Source: PRS1 sp965250265 (GTDB lineage: Bacteria > Bacteroidota > Bacteroidia > Flavobacteriales > Flavobacteriaceae). From it: a DNA stretch of 64,000 nt. The position numbers and the translations under genes were made by a program. A model generated the notes under the pieces. It did no database searches, was not told the origin of the DNA, and was given only the letters and a program-made list of their open reading frames with translations. Shown in pieces: positions 29,245-38,577 of this stretch. Numbering within the stretch: position 1 is the stretch's first letter; each line of letters starts with the position of its first letter. The DNA is taken from the NCBI GenBank assembly GCA_965250265.1, contig CBDFNO010000009.1, positions 62,001 to 126,000 on the forward strand. Direction: 5' to 3'.

Positions 29245-30351
29245 TTATTGTTTTTGAGACGCTTGGAATAAGACATTCAAATCTTGTCCTGGAATGACTA
29301 AAGGATTCGTAATATTTATTAATGTTGGATATGGTGTAAGATCTGGTCTTCCATCAACATCAAAGTTAAAATTAAGTCCGAATACACCAATATCGGTCCC
29401 TTCAGATCCACCATCTTCACCTGGAGATCCTGTAGCCAATCTATAATCGTTGTTGTAAAAATCGGTAATTGATGTTGGTATATTTTCGAATACCGGTTCC
29501 ATATTGTTATAATTGGTGGCACCTGCCTGTTGTGGTAAATCTGCAATAGTCCCACCATTATAATCGTATAACAAGCAATTAGAAAAATCGATTGAAGAAC
29601 CTGGCATAAGGAGAGCACCGGGAGATTGGCTAAAATTGTATAAAAATAAATTATTAGTGACTGTTGGGTTATCACAATTTGAAAAAAGATTAGAATTATG
29701 AACTACATGTACTACAATATTATTGCTAAAAATGGTATTTGGCTCTAAACTATCTATAATGCTACCTTTAAAAAAATTATTTGCAATAATCCAATTTGAA
29801 GCAGTACCTTGAGAAATCGACACGCCGTAGTTTCCAATAATAAAATAATTACCCCTAATTTCCCAGTTATCTCCAACAGAGTTAACCCCAGAGACATTTC
29901 CTGCAATATGATTGTTAATTAATTTTAACCCGGTAGCATCGCTTCCCTGTGCTTGTATTGAGGTTACAATGTACATTCCTTGTATAACAATGTTAGGTGC
30001 AGCAATATAGAATCTCCACACAGGTGCCCTATAATTATTAGTTTCGTTTAAAAGATTATGCCCTAAAGCAATAATTGTTAAGGTTTTGTCTATGGTTATA
30101 TTTGCCCCACCATCGTAATACGTTTGGTCTGTAGGATGAACGTGTATAATATCATCTGCTACTGCTGCATCAATAGCAGCTTGTATTGTTGTAAACATAG
30201 CTCCAGATTCTGGACGGTTATCTACAGTGTGAATGGTTGGTTGGGCAAATGTAAATTGTGTTATAAAAAATAGTAAGAGTGTTACTAAAAACACTATTGA
30301 GGTTTTAAATTTTAAAATTTGGGTTTCCAGTTTTAAACTTTTGGTTTTCAT
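29245..30351 (-). CDS. Secreted right-handed parallel beta-helix protein
   Basis: A 368-residue protein with a long N-terminal region before a hydrophobic signal (FKTSIVFLVTLLLFFITQFTFAQ). The mature part begins IHTVDNRPESGAMFTTIQAAIDAA, the usual opening of right-handed beta-helix proteins, and continues with strand-turn repeats rich in Asn (LKLINNHIAGNVSG, WEIRGNYFIIGNYG, WIIANNFFKGS). No catalytic residues of a polysaccharide lyase could be recognised. It has no C-terminal sorting domain. Its stop is two bases before the next start, so it is the first gene of a three-gene operon with the type B cargo and PorP/SprF. Confidence 0.8.
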   Translation of the reverse strand: MKTKSLKLETQILKFKTSIVFLVTLLLFFITQFTFAQPTIHTVDNRPESGAMFTTIQAAIDAAVADDIIHVHPTDQTYYDGGANITIDKTLTIIALGHNLLNETNNYRAPVWRFYIAAPNIVIQGMYIVTSIQAQGSDATGLKLINNHIAGNVSGVNSVGDNWEIRGNYFIIGNYGVSISQGTASNWIIANNFFKGSIIDSLEPNTIFSNNIVVHVVHNSNLFSNCDNPTVTNNLFLYNFSQSPGALLMPGSSIDFSNCLLYDYNGGTIADLPQQAGATNYNNMEPVFENIPTSITDFYNNDYRLATGSPGEDGGSEGTDIGVFGLNFNFDVDGRPDLTPYPTLINITNPLVIPGQDLNVLFQASQKQ

Positions 30352-30713
30352 AATTGGTGGATTTAAATGATTAATAGCTTTGTACTATTTAATTGTAACT
30401 AATCACTATGATTAGTTTTCATTACCTGCATAACTTAATAAGGTAATTTGCTATAAATAATAGTTTGGGGAGACTTAATTTGTTTCAAGTTCGCAAACAG
30501 CTTTCAATAAAATTTATATAACTTTACAAGAAGTACGAATTTATGTATGTATTGTAATAAAAAATGTATAACTTGATTTTTTGAATACTTAAATTTGGAA
30601 AATGCAATCCATACATCTTATTAAGTAATCCATACTTCAAATACTACAGTTTATGTAAATTCTTTAAATAGTATATATTTAAATAGTTACTTTGTTATAA
30701 AGCAATTTTAAAA
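30352..30713. other. Divergent intergenic region
   Basis: These 362 bases separate the T9SS cargo operon from the response regulator gene. They are AT-rich and should hold both promoters, but I find no exact TAnnTTTG at a suitable place and no RNA gene. Confidence 0.4.
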
Positions 30714-31449
30714 ATGATTAAAGCTATAATTGTAGATGATGAATTAAGTTCTATAAAAAACCTAGAATGGGAGCTTAAGAACTTTTGTAAAGGCATTGAA
30801 ATTTGCGAGAGTTTTACAGATCCTATTGAGGCAATTTCTGCAATTAATTACTTAAAACCAGACTGCGTTTTCTTGATATTGAAATGCCAGAATTAGACGG
30901 CTTTCAACTACTTAACAGTTTAAAATATCGTGGTTTTGATTTAATTATAACTACAGCCTTTGATAATTATGCTATACGTGCTTTTAAAGAAAGTGCCATA
31001 GATTATTTATTGAAACCTATAGATTCGGACGATTTGATAAAATCGGTCGCACGAATAAAAACTAATAAAGAAAAAAATAGTTTGGGTTGGGATCTAAAAA
31101 AAGTATTAGAAGATATTATTCCAAAAACCACTAAAATTTCTTTACCATTGGCAGGTAAGACTTTATTTGTAACTAGCGATGATATTCTGTATTGTAAATC
31201 GGATGGAAATTATACTGAAATATTTTTTAAAGACAGCAGTAAAGAAGTCCTCTCAAAAAAACTAAAAAAAGTGAGGAAATCATTAATAACGATCTCTTTT
31301 TTAGAGTGCATAATTCTTATTTAGTAAATATTAATTACATCAAAGAATTTATTAAAAGTGACGGTCAATATTTAGTGTTAGAGAATGGAATTTCTATACC
31401 TGTTTCTCGAATAAAAAAGGACACTTTACTACATTTATTAAATAATTAA
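30714..31449 (+). pseudogene. LytTR-family response regulator with two frameshifts
   Basis: In three successive frames the sequence encodes a complete LytR/AlgR-type regulator of about 244 residues. Frame 1 (30714-30896) begins MIKAIIVDDELSSIKNLEWEL with the acidic pocket. At about 30867-30874 one base is missing in a T-run, so FLDIEMPELDG is broken at the phospho-accepting aspartate and frame 1 ends FLILKCQN. Frame 2 continues through the receiver and linker. At 31271-31276 one G is missing (GTGAGG for GTGGAGG), and the LytTR DNA-binding domain goes on in a third frame (FFRVHNSYLVNINYI, PVSRIKKDTLLHLLNN) to the stop at 31447-31449. Either a true pseudogene or two base-calling deletions; the partner kinase next to it is intact. 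Confidence 0.85.
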
Positions 31450-31478
31450 AATAGTTGGAATCTTCATCAATTTTAGAT

Positions 31479-32957
31479 ATGCTTGAGCATCCTAACGAAA
31501 ATGGAATGGTCATTTTTGTATTAGGTGTATTGTTTATTCTATCTGTTTATCATTTTTTACTTTACTTTCAGCATAAAGACAAAATATATTTATACTATAG
31601 TTTATATACATCTTTAATTTTTATTACTCAAATAAAAAATGTAGAAAGCGGATTTGTTTCAATTCTTGCCACACCTATTTTAGAAACATTGAAGAGTATC
31701 CATCTTGATCTAATATGGATATATAATATGCTGTATTTTATTTTTGCATTTACTTTTCTCGATTTAAAATCATTTTCATTAAAATGGTATAAATTTATTT
31801 TTAGGGCTATTTATGTATTGTGTTTTATTTGTATTCTATCCGAAATCTCCTATAGAATAACTGGTAATACTAAAATTATTTTTATGAATAGGCATATGTT
31901 TTTTATGTTATACCTTTCTATACTTGGTTTAATTAGTTTTGTCCCATTATTTAAGATGAATACACCGCTTAAATATTATATTATAGTTGGATCAATATTT
32001 CTATTTGGCTTATCATTAATATCTACCTTTTTACATAAACTTAATATCGTGCCTTATGAAAATAAAATTAATTATAGTGTGTTTTATATTGGTGTAATTA
32101 TAGAAAACATTCTGTTTTCTTTAGGCTTAGGACATAAACAGAAACTTATTTTAATAGAGAAAAATGAGTCTCAAGGACAGCTAATAAAACAGTTACAAGA
32201 AAATCAAAAGTTAAGACATAAAATACAAGAGCAATTTGAGCAAGATGTAGCCTCCTTAAGTAAGCAAGCTGAAGCTGAAAAATTAGAAGCGGTAAAGGCA
32301 AAATATGATAAAGAGTTGACTGATCTAAAAATGGCAACGTTAAGAAGCCAAATGAATCCTCATTTTATTTTTAACTCTTTAAATTCAATTAAGCGTTATA
32401 TTATTGATAACGAGGTTGAAAATGCTGTTTACTACTTAAACAAATTTGCGAAGTTAATTAGAAAAGTATTAGCAACTACAAGAGAAAAAGAAATCTTACT
32501 TGTAGATGAAATAGAAACCATGGAATTATATATTTCTATTGAGAACATTCGTTTTAACAACGAAATTGATTATTCTATTACAATAGATGAAAATTTAAAT
32601 CTTGACACTATAAAAATACCATCGTTAATTCTTCAACCTTTTATAGAAAATGCTATTTGGCATGGGCTATCATTAAAAAAAGAAAAGAAAAAATTAGCTT
32701 TAGTACTCAAAAAAGACAAAAAGTCACATTTAAAAATTGAAATCATAGACAATGGAATTGGACGTAAAAAATCAGCCGAAATAAAAGAAAAAAAGATTCA
32801 TAAAAGGGATTCTATTGGTATTAAGCTTACCGAAGAACGTTTAAGCAAATTTTCAGAAGATTATAAAAACAATTACTCAATAACTTTTAAAGACTTATAT
32901 GATAAAAATGATAATTCAAAAGGGACAAATGTTAGTATAAGAATTCCGTTGAAATAA
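31479..32957 (+). CDS. LytS-like sensor histidine kinase with 7TM sensor
   Basis: A 492-residue kinase; a TTG eight codons earlier (31455) is a possible alternative start. The first 220 residues hold about seven transmembrane segments resembling the 7TMR-DISM sensor. A coiled coil follows (about 225-285, rich in Glu, Lys and Gln). The kinase core is of the His_kinase (LytS/YehU) type: RSQMNPHFIFNSLNSIKRYI with His295, LPSLILQPFIENA-like N box (PSLILQPFIENAIWHG) and DNGIGRKKS as G box. It begins just after the frameshifted LytTR regulator, its expected partner. If the regulator is really broken, this kinase is an orphan. Confidence 0.88.
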   Translation: MLEHPNENGMVIFVLGVLFILSVYHFLLYFQHKDKIYLYYSLYTSLIFITQIKNVESGFVSILATPILETLKSIHLDLIWIYNMLYFIFAFTFLDLKSFSLKWYKFIFRAIYVLCFICILSEISYRITGNTKIIFMNRHMFFMLYLSILGLISFVPLFKMNTPLKYYIIVGSIFLFGLSLISTFLHKLNIVPYENKINYSVFYIGVIIENILFSLGLGHKQKLILIEKNESQGQLIKQLQENQKLRHKIQEQFEQDVASLSKQAEAEKLEAVKAKYDKELTDLKMATLRSQMNPHFIFNSLNSIKRYIIDNEVENAVYYLNKFAKLIRKVLATTREKEILLVDEIETMELYISIENIRFNNEIDYSITIDENLNLDTIKIPSLILQPFIENAIWHGLSLKKEKKKLALVLKKDKKSHLKIEIIDNGIGRKKSAEIKEKKIHKRDSIGIKLTEERLSKFSEDYKNNYSITFKDLYDKNDNSKGTNVSIRIPLK

Positions 32958-33457
32958 TTATTCTTTATTATAAACTACTGCTTTGATAATTTCAACCATT
33001 TTGTTTGCTCTTTCTCTAACCTCATCTTCTGTCCAAGATAGTTTTATTAAACAGGATATATTTCTCCCTATAAAATAATCTGATTGTGGAAAGGTTTTAG
33101 TTTGAAGATATTTTAATCCTTCTTTTACTTCATCAGAAAGTGGATACAATGTTTTTAAATCTTTTAAATGCTGCCATTTACGTATATAATGCCAATTATT
33201 GTCGTAATAATGAAAACAAGCATCTATTCCATTTTGCTTAAATGCATATGAAACTTTAAGTGCATTATCCAGATCTGGTAAAAAGAAACTTAAAAACGAA
33301 TAGCTCTCTTCTCCACCTTCAGGAACTCTTCTAAAGGTTACTTCGGGAATTGTAGAGAGTGCTTCACGAATAATAGTATAATTCCTTTTTTGAATGGCTA
33401 CAAATTCATCTAATTGTCTTAATTGTGCCAAACCAACTGCTGCATGCAAACCACAAG
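32958..33457 (-). pseudogene. 3' remnant of a DegT-family aminotransferase (KdnA-like)
   Basis: The frame encodes about 165 residues matching only the C-terminal third of a PLP-dependent DegT/DnrJ/EryC1/StrS aminotransferase: HAAVGLAQLRQLDEFVAIQKRN, then CFHYYDNNWHYIRKWQHL, which recalls the 8-amino-3,8-dideoxy-manno-octulosonate transaminase used for amino-Kdo lipopolysaccharide. The PLP-binding lysine and the N-terminal two thirds are missing. Upstream, the sequence runs directly into the start of an unrelated sensor gene. The KdnA assignment is tentative. Confidence 0.75.
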
Positions 33458-33639
33458 TAGCCAGTGCTATCTTGAGCTATGCTAACAACACTATTTTGAG
33501 ATAACCCTTTTTCTACAGTGAGATTGTTAAAAGAAATCTGTTTTTCAGAATAATAACCAAGAGAATCAATTTCTAGATTGATTTGTGAAAATGATAAGCA
33601 CGTAATAAATGCGAATATAATTACAGATATAATCTTCAC
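33458..33639 (-). pseudogene. 5' remnant of a beta-propeller (Reg_prop) sensor gene
   Basis: About 60 residues: a signal peptide (MKIISVIIFAFITCLSFSQ) and NNLTVEKGLSQNSVVSIAQD followed by STGYLWFA, the first blade of the two-component regulator propeller family, whose proteins are normally 900 or more residues. After that the frame runs into the aminotransferase remnant. The join falls within about 33445-33460, where both genes can share TTGTGGTTTG, suggesting a deletion at microhomology. Confidence 0.75.
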
Positions 33640-33880
33640 TTTAGGTCAATAGTTGGTTAATAGCTAATTGTAAAGTTACTAAAGAAATAGAGAACATTAT
33701 AAATCACTTAAAAAGCACAAGCCATTTGGGGCAATAATAATTGATTAAAATGCAAATTTGAAATTATAATTGTATAAATTATTCTAAATATAATTTTAGT
33801 TGTTTTGTAAGGACATTAAGAGAGAAAGACTAATGACATAATAATTTTTAAATTCAAATTATTTAGTTAAATTCGTTTCC

Positions 33881-34381
33881 ATGAATATGATCATCCAATC
33901 TAACCTCAAAACACTTCAAAAAACTCGGCTGCTATTGTCTAATCTTACAAATGAAGAATTGTGTAATAACTCTGTGTCGCCTTATTATTCCAGTTTAGGT
34001 TGCCATATAAGACATATTTTAGATTTTTATGATTGTGTTTTAAATATTGATTCTGACAATCGAGTTGATTTAACGGCAAGAAAACGAAATAACAATGTTG
34101 AATGTAATTGTGATGATGCCTCCGAATATTTAAATAAAATTATCACAAGGTTGCAAAATATTGATTACAAAGCAGCAGAAAGAATAGTTGTTATTGATGA
34201 TTTAGGGTTGGGTAAAACAGAAATACAATACACTTTAGGAGCCCTGTTTGCTCAAGCCAACAGCCATGCTATTCACCATTACGCTATAATAAATTATATT
34301 TTGGATAGCCTCGGTATTGCTTTACAAGATGAAGAATTTGGATATAACCCTACAACTCCAAGAGAAACTACTTTAAATTAG
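33881..34381 (+). CDS. DinB-superfamily protein
   Basis: A 166-residue cytoplasmic four-helix-bundle protein. GCHIRHILDFYD in the first half and NSHAIHHYAIINYIL near the end place histidines as in the metal site of the DinB/YfiT superfamily. Members are often metal-dependent thiol transferases or stress-induced proteins; the substrate here is unknown. It is convergent with, and overlaps by 14 bases, the DUF6095 gene. Confidence 0.8.
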   Translation: MNMIIQSNLKTLQKTRLLLSNLTNEELCNNSVSPYYSSLGCHIRHILDFYDCVLNIDSDNRVDLTARKRNNNVECNCDDASEYLNKIITRLQNIDYKAAERIVVIDDLGLGKTEIQYTLGALFAQANSHAIHHYAIINYILDSLGIALQDEEFGYNPTTPRETTLN

Positions 34382-34613
34382 TCGACTTCTTTTTAAACAT
34401 ACTATCAAGAATAGTCATTATCCCCTTAAAGGCAAAATAAATGGCGAGTGCACAAATTGCTATTGCCACAATTAATATGGGAATATAAAGTGGCTTTTCT
34501 TGATTGCTGAAAGCCACATAAAGTAGAGTAGGACCCAGAAACATAAAGATTAGGGCGATCCCCATTTTTTTTATCCCTTTTATAAGAAGTTCTCTATTTG
34601 TTCTATTTTCCAT
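34368..34613 (-). CDS. Small membrane protein, DUF6095-like
   Basis: An 81-residue protein with two transmembrane segments (about 15-35 and 43-65) and a basic C-terminus. The sequence pattern (IKKMGIALIFMFLGPTLLYV, YFAFKGIMTILDSMF) resembles the flavobacterial family DUF6095, which in this group often accompanies murQ. It overlaps the end of murQ by 11 bases, so the two are translated together. Function unknown. Confidence 0.75.
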   Translation of the reverse strand: MENRTNRELLIKGIKKMGIALIFMFLGPTLLYVAFSNQEKPLYIPILIVAIAICALAIYFAFKGIMTILDSMFKKKSTNLK

Positions 34614-35421
34614 TGTGGTAATTTGTAATGGCTAAACGTACGTTTTGATATTTGTCCAATAATTTTTGGGCTTCATCCAGTGGAATATCTAATTCTTTCA
34701 TGAGCATTTTTTCGCCGCGATCAACAAGTTTATTATTGCTCAATTGCATATCTACCATCTTGTTCCCTTTTATTTTACCCAATTGAATCATGGTTGCAGA
34801 GGTAATCATATTAAGCACTAATTTTTGTGCTGTTCCTGCTTTCATTCTAGAACTTCCCGTAACAAATTCCGGTCCAACAATCACTTCTATAGGAAATTTT
34901 GAAACCTGTGATAAGGGACTGTTGTGATTGCAAGTGATACAGCCTGTGACTATACCATTTTTATTACACTGCTCCAAAGCACCAATAACATAAGGTGTTG
35001 TGCCCGAAGCCGCAATACCAATAACTACGTCGTTTGTATTTATATTATAATTTTGTAAATCTTTCCAGCCTTGGGTGATTGAATCCTCGGCAAATTCTAC
35101 TGCTTTTCGTATAGCAGTATCTCCTCCGGCGATAAGCCCAATTACTACATCGTATGAAACGCCAAATGTTGGTGGACATTCACTTGCGTCCAGAATACCT
35201 AAACGCCCACTTGTGCCTGCACCAATATAAAACAGGCGACCATTATTTTTGAGTTTTTTAATTATTTGCGTTATTAAATTTTCAATCTGTGGTAATACGT
35301 TCTCAACCGCCAAAGGAACGGTTTTATCTTCCTGATTAATGTTGGTTAGCAATTCTTTTACACTCATCTTTTCCAGATGGTTGTAGTTAGAATCTTGCTC
35401 TGTGATTTTGGTAAAACTCAT
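34603..35421 (-). CDS. murQ: N-acetylmuramic acid 6-phosphate etherase
   Basis: A 272-residue SIS-domain enzyme that removes the lactyl ether from MurNAc 6-phosphate to give GlcNAc 6-phosphate in peptidoglycan recycling. Key segments: FYIGAGTSGRLGILDASECPP, GIAASGTTPYVIGAL and VGPEFVTGSSRMKAGTAQKL. It is slightly shorter than the Escherichia coli enzyme (298 residues), as usual in Bacteroidota. It is transcribed with the DUF6095 gene. Confidence 0.95.
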   Translation of the reverse strand: MSFTKITEQDSNYNHLEKMSVKELLTNINQEDKTVPLAVENVLPQIENLITQIIKKLKNNGRLFYIGAGTSGRLGILDASECPPTFGVSYDVVIGLIAGGDTAIRKAVEFAEDSITQGWKDLQNYNINTNDVVIGIAASGTTPYVIGALEQCNKNGIVTGCITCNHNSPLSQVSKFPIEVIVGPEFVTGSSRMKAGTAQKLVLNMITSATMIQLGKIKGNKMVDMQLSNNKLVDRGEKMLMKELDIPLDEAQKLLDKYQNVRLAITNYHNGK

Positions 35422-35425
35422 AACT

Positions 35426-35433
35426 CAAAAATA
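35426..35433 (-). promoter_or_regulatory. -7 element close to the murQ start
   Basis: On the minus strand TATTTTTG, matching TAnnTTTG and ending four bases before the murQ ATG; a leaderless or very short-leader mRNA is implied if it is used. Confidence 0.4.
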
Positions 35434-35556
35434 CACATTTTTTGGTTTGCCTTAATGATTAGAAAGGCATCTATTATAGATTTATTTCTGAATAGAATTG
35501 AGCCAAATAAATTATAAAGACTTCATTAAAACGATTCTTTACAAATTGAGTTATGT

Positions 35557-37776
35557 TTATTGAATCTTTTCTAAAACTGAATTGAAAGTTTTACTTGGGC
35601 GCATGGCATGAGATGTAACAGAGGTATTTGGTTGATAATAACCTTCAATATTTACGACACTTCCTTGCGCTGCATTTAACTCATTAACGATGGTTGTCTC
35701 TTCATTTGTAAGCTCATTTGCTATACTAGAAAATTGCTCTTGCAACTCCAAATTTTTTGTTTGAGAAGCTAATTCTTGTGCCCAATACATTGCTAAATAA
35801 AAATGACTCCCACGATTGTCTAACTCATTTACTATACGAGAAGGTGATTTTCTGTTATCTAGTAATTTACTGGTTGCATCATCTAAAGTTTCTGCAAGTA
35901 CGAGTGCCCTAATATTATTATTGGTCATACCTAGATGTTCTAACGACACTGCAAGCGCAAGAAACTCACCAAGAGAATCCCAACGTAAATGACCTTCTTT
36001 TACAAACTGCTGTACATGCTTTGGAGCTGAACCGCCAGCTCCTGTTTCAAATAAACCACCACCATTCATAAGTGGTACAATGGATAACATTTTGGCACTT
36101 GTACCAACTTCTAAAATAGGAAATAAATCTGTTAAATAATCCCGTAACACATTTCCCGAAACAGAAATGGTATCTTCTCCTGCTTTAATTCTTTTTAATG
36201 TGAATTCTGTTGCTTCACTAGGTGATAATATTCTGATATCCAAATTAGATGTATCGTGATTTGGTAAATATTTATTTACTTTTTTAATAAGTTCGGCATC
36301 ATGTGCTCTATTTTTATCTAACCAAAAAACTGCAGGTGTTTCAGATGCACGAGCTCGAGTTACAGCCAATTTAATCCAATCTTGTACTGGAGCATCTTTA
36401 ACCTGACACATTCTCCAAATATCACCTTCTTCTACATTATGTTCCATTAAAACATTTCCTGATGTATCAATGACTTTTACTTTTCCGTTTGAAGTAATTT
36501 CAAATGTTTTGTCGTGAGAACCATATTCTTCTGCTTTTTGTGCCATAAGACCAACATTTGGAACAGTTCCCATTGTAGTTGGGTCGAACGCACCATGTTG
36601 TTTACAGAAATCTATTGTTGCTTTGTAAATTCCTGCGTAACTACTGTCAGGGATTACCGCTTTTGTGTCTTGTAAATAGCCATCAGCATTCCACATTTTT
36701 CCTGAAGTACGAATCATGGCTGGCATAGATGCATCAATAATGACATCGCTGGGAACATGAAGATTTGTAATACCTTTATCGGAATTTACCATAGCAATTG
36801 CAGGACCATTTTGATAAGCCAATTTAATATCATCTTCTATTTCTTTGAGTTGATCTTGAGGTAATTCTTGGATTTTTTGCAAAAGGTTACCAAGACCCGA
36901 ATTAACATTTATACCTAATTCATTCATGGTATTACCATGCTTTTTAAATACATCCTTAAAGAATACTTTTACCGCATGTCCAAATATTATGGGGTCGGAG
37001 ACTTTCATCATTGTACCTTTCATATGCAAGGAAAACAGGATACCTTTTGACTTTGCGTCGTTAATCTGATCTTCTAAAAAATTAAGAAGTGTATTTTTGT
37101 TCATTACAGTAGCATCTATAATTTCGCCGGGCAATAGAGCTATTTTTTCTTTTAAGACAGTTTTATTTCCAGCGGCATCAATATGCTCAATTTTTACATC
37201 ACTGGCATTTACAACAGTTACCGATTTTTCGTTGTGAAAAAAGTCTCCTTCAGACATTGTAGCAACATGTGTTTTAGAATTTGAATTCCATTCGCCCATA
37301 GAATGTGGATTCTTTTTCGCATAATTCTTAACTGCTTTTGGAGCTCTTCGGTCTGAATTTCCTTCACGAAGTACCGGATTTACAGCACTTCCCTTAATTT
37401 TATCGTAACGATTTTTAATAGTTTCTTCAGTATCATTTTCTGGTTCATCAGGATAATTAGGCAAATTATAACCTAGAGTTTGTAATTCTTCTATTGCATC
37501 TTTTAATTGAGGAATTGAAGCGCTAATATTTGGTAATTTAATAATGTTAGCCTTAGGGCTTTTCACAAGAGCTCCTAATTCTGAAAGGTCGTCTGCTACT
37601 TTTTGGCCTTCGATTAAGAAATCAGAAAAAGCGGCTAAAATTCTTCCTGAGAGGGAAATATCTTTGGTTTCAATATTAATTCCAGAAGATTTAGTAAAAG
37701 CTTTGACTATTGGTAAAAAAGAATAGGTTGCTAAAGCAGGAGCTTCATCAGTTTTCGTGTATATAATCTTTGACAT
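35557..37776 (-). CDS. icd: Monomeric NADP-dependent isocitrate dehydrogenase
   Basis: A 739-residue protein of the monomeric IDH family (about 740 residues, unrelated in length to dimeric enzymes). Typical segments: MSKIIYTKTDEAPALATYS, NSDRRAPKAVKNYAKKNPHSMG, SDKGITNLHVPSDVIIDASM and ETGAGGSAPKHVQQF. It converts isocitrate to 2-oxoglutarate with NADP in the citric acid cycle. Transcribed alone, with a candidate TAATTTTG element at 37847-37854 on the minus strand. Confidence 0.97.
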   Translation of the reverse strand: MSKIIYTKTDEAPALATYSFLPIVKAFTKSSGINIETKDISLSGRILAAFSDFLIEGQKVADDLSELGALVKSPKANIIKLPNISASIPQLKDAIEELQTLGYNLPNYPDEPENDTEETIKNRYDKIKGSAVNPVLREGNSDRRAPKAVKNYAKKNPHSMGEWNSNSKTHVATMSEGDFFHNEKSVTVVNASDVKIEHIDAAGNKTVLKEKIALLPGEIIDATVMNKNTLLNFLEDQINDAKSKGILFSLHMKGTMMKVSDPIIFGHAVKVFFKDVFKKHGNTMNELGINVNSGLGNLLQKIQELPQDQLKEIEDDIKLAYQNGPAIAMVNSDKGITNLHVPSDVIIDASMPAMIRTSGKMWNADGYLQDTKAVIPDSSYAGIYKATIDFCKQHGAFDPTTMGTVPNVGLMAQKAEEYGSHDKTFEITSNGKVKVIDTSGNVLMEHNVEEGDIWRMCQVKDAPVQDWIKLAVTRARASETPAVFWLDKNRAHDAELIKKVNKYLPNHDTSNLDIRILSPSEATEFTLKRIKAGEDTISVSGNVLRDYLTDLFPILEVGTSAKMLSIVPLMNGGGLFETGAGGSAPKHVQQFVKEGHLRWDSLGEFLALAVSLEHLGMTNNNIRALVLAETLDDATSKLLDNRKSPSRIVNELDNRGSHFYLAMYWAQELASQTKNLELQEQFSSIANELTNEETTIVNELNAAQGSVVNIEGYYQPNTSVTSHAMRPSKTFNSVLEKIQ

Positions 37777-37895
37777 TAAGACTTATTTAATTTTTTTGAA
37801 GAAAAAGAAATTAGAATTACAATCCGTTTTTCGTGATGCGAATATACAAAATTAGATAGTGTAATGCATCAATGATTTCTTATAGAAAAGTATAT

Positions 37896-37945
37896 AAAAA
37901 ACAAAAGCCATATCACTGTAGCCTAAACTACTCTGACATGGCTTT
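37896..37945 (-). terminator. Strong minus-strand terminator in a gene-free region
   Basis: On the minus strand AAAGCCATGTCA ... TGATATGGCTTT followed by a U-rich tail, with a second small stem GTAG/CTAC in the loop. No gene lies upstream on this strand until rplS, which has its own terminator, so this hairpin should end a separate transcript. Confidence 0.7.
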
Positions 37946-38340
37946 CTTTGACATAGTTCCTCATGACCTATTTAGCTTTGCAGCTAACTTCAAATGATTG
38001 AATTTTCATCTTTCATTCTTTTCGATTCAAGATTTCCTATCTCAATGAAACATTTTGTGATGTAACTTTCAATATGCATTGACCTGTTACCAAAATGCTC
38101 CAGTTTAATTGTCTTTCTTGATCCTTTATCACTTGTATTTCGTTTTCACAATTTACAACTTCAAAAGCATTGCTTCTGTTATTTAGGTTTCACTTTCGAT
38201 CCTGCTAATTTTCAAAGCTTTCTATCTTATTAGTTTTCTGTCTGCCTAAACATACAGCTCTATTTAAGATTTCATGATATTTAGGTTTACACATGCATAC
38301 ACATGGTTCTTAAACATCTCAAAAAACAATTATATAAAGA
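37896..38340 (-). ncRNA. Candidate structured non-coding RNA
   Basis: The roughly 790 bases between icd and rplS hold no open frame of 60 codons on either strand. The part at 37896-38340 is less AT-rich than the flanks and, read on the minus strand, contains several perfect small hairpins (AAGCAATGCTT, TTAGC-TGCAAA-GCTAA, TCAATGCATATTGA), repeated AAACCTAAATA words, and ends in a strong terminator. I looked for tmRNA, RNase P RNA and 6S RNA signatures and recognised none. The 5' end is not defined. It could also be a fully decayed gene. Confidence 0.4.
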
Positions 38341-38502
38341 ACGTTACTTTATTTTAGAATTAATTTAAATTTATTTTTTCAAATAAAACCAACAATGTTG
38401 TTGTTAATTCTTTTGCTAATATATTGTAAGAAATTAAAAATGCAAGTTTTTTGCCACATTAGATATTAACCATTTATAAACCATAGTTATTAACTTTTGT
38501 TA

Positions 38503-38548
38503 ATAAAAAAAGCTTTGTTACAAATTTTACATTGATAACAAAGCTTTA
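38503..38548 (-). terminator. Terminator after rplS
   Basis: A twelve-base-pair stem (AAAGCTTTGTTA / TAACAAAGCTTT) with a 15-base loop, and a U-run on the minus strand. 30 bases after the rplS stop. Confidence 0.85.
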
Positions 38549-38577
38549 GACTTTCTACTAGTCAAAATATGACAATT

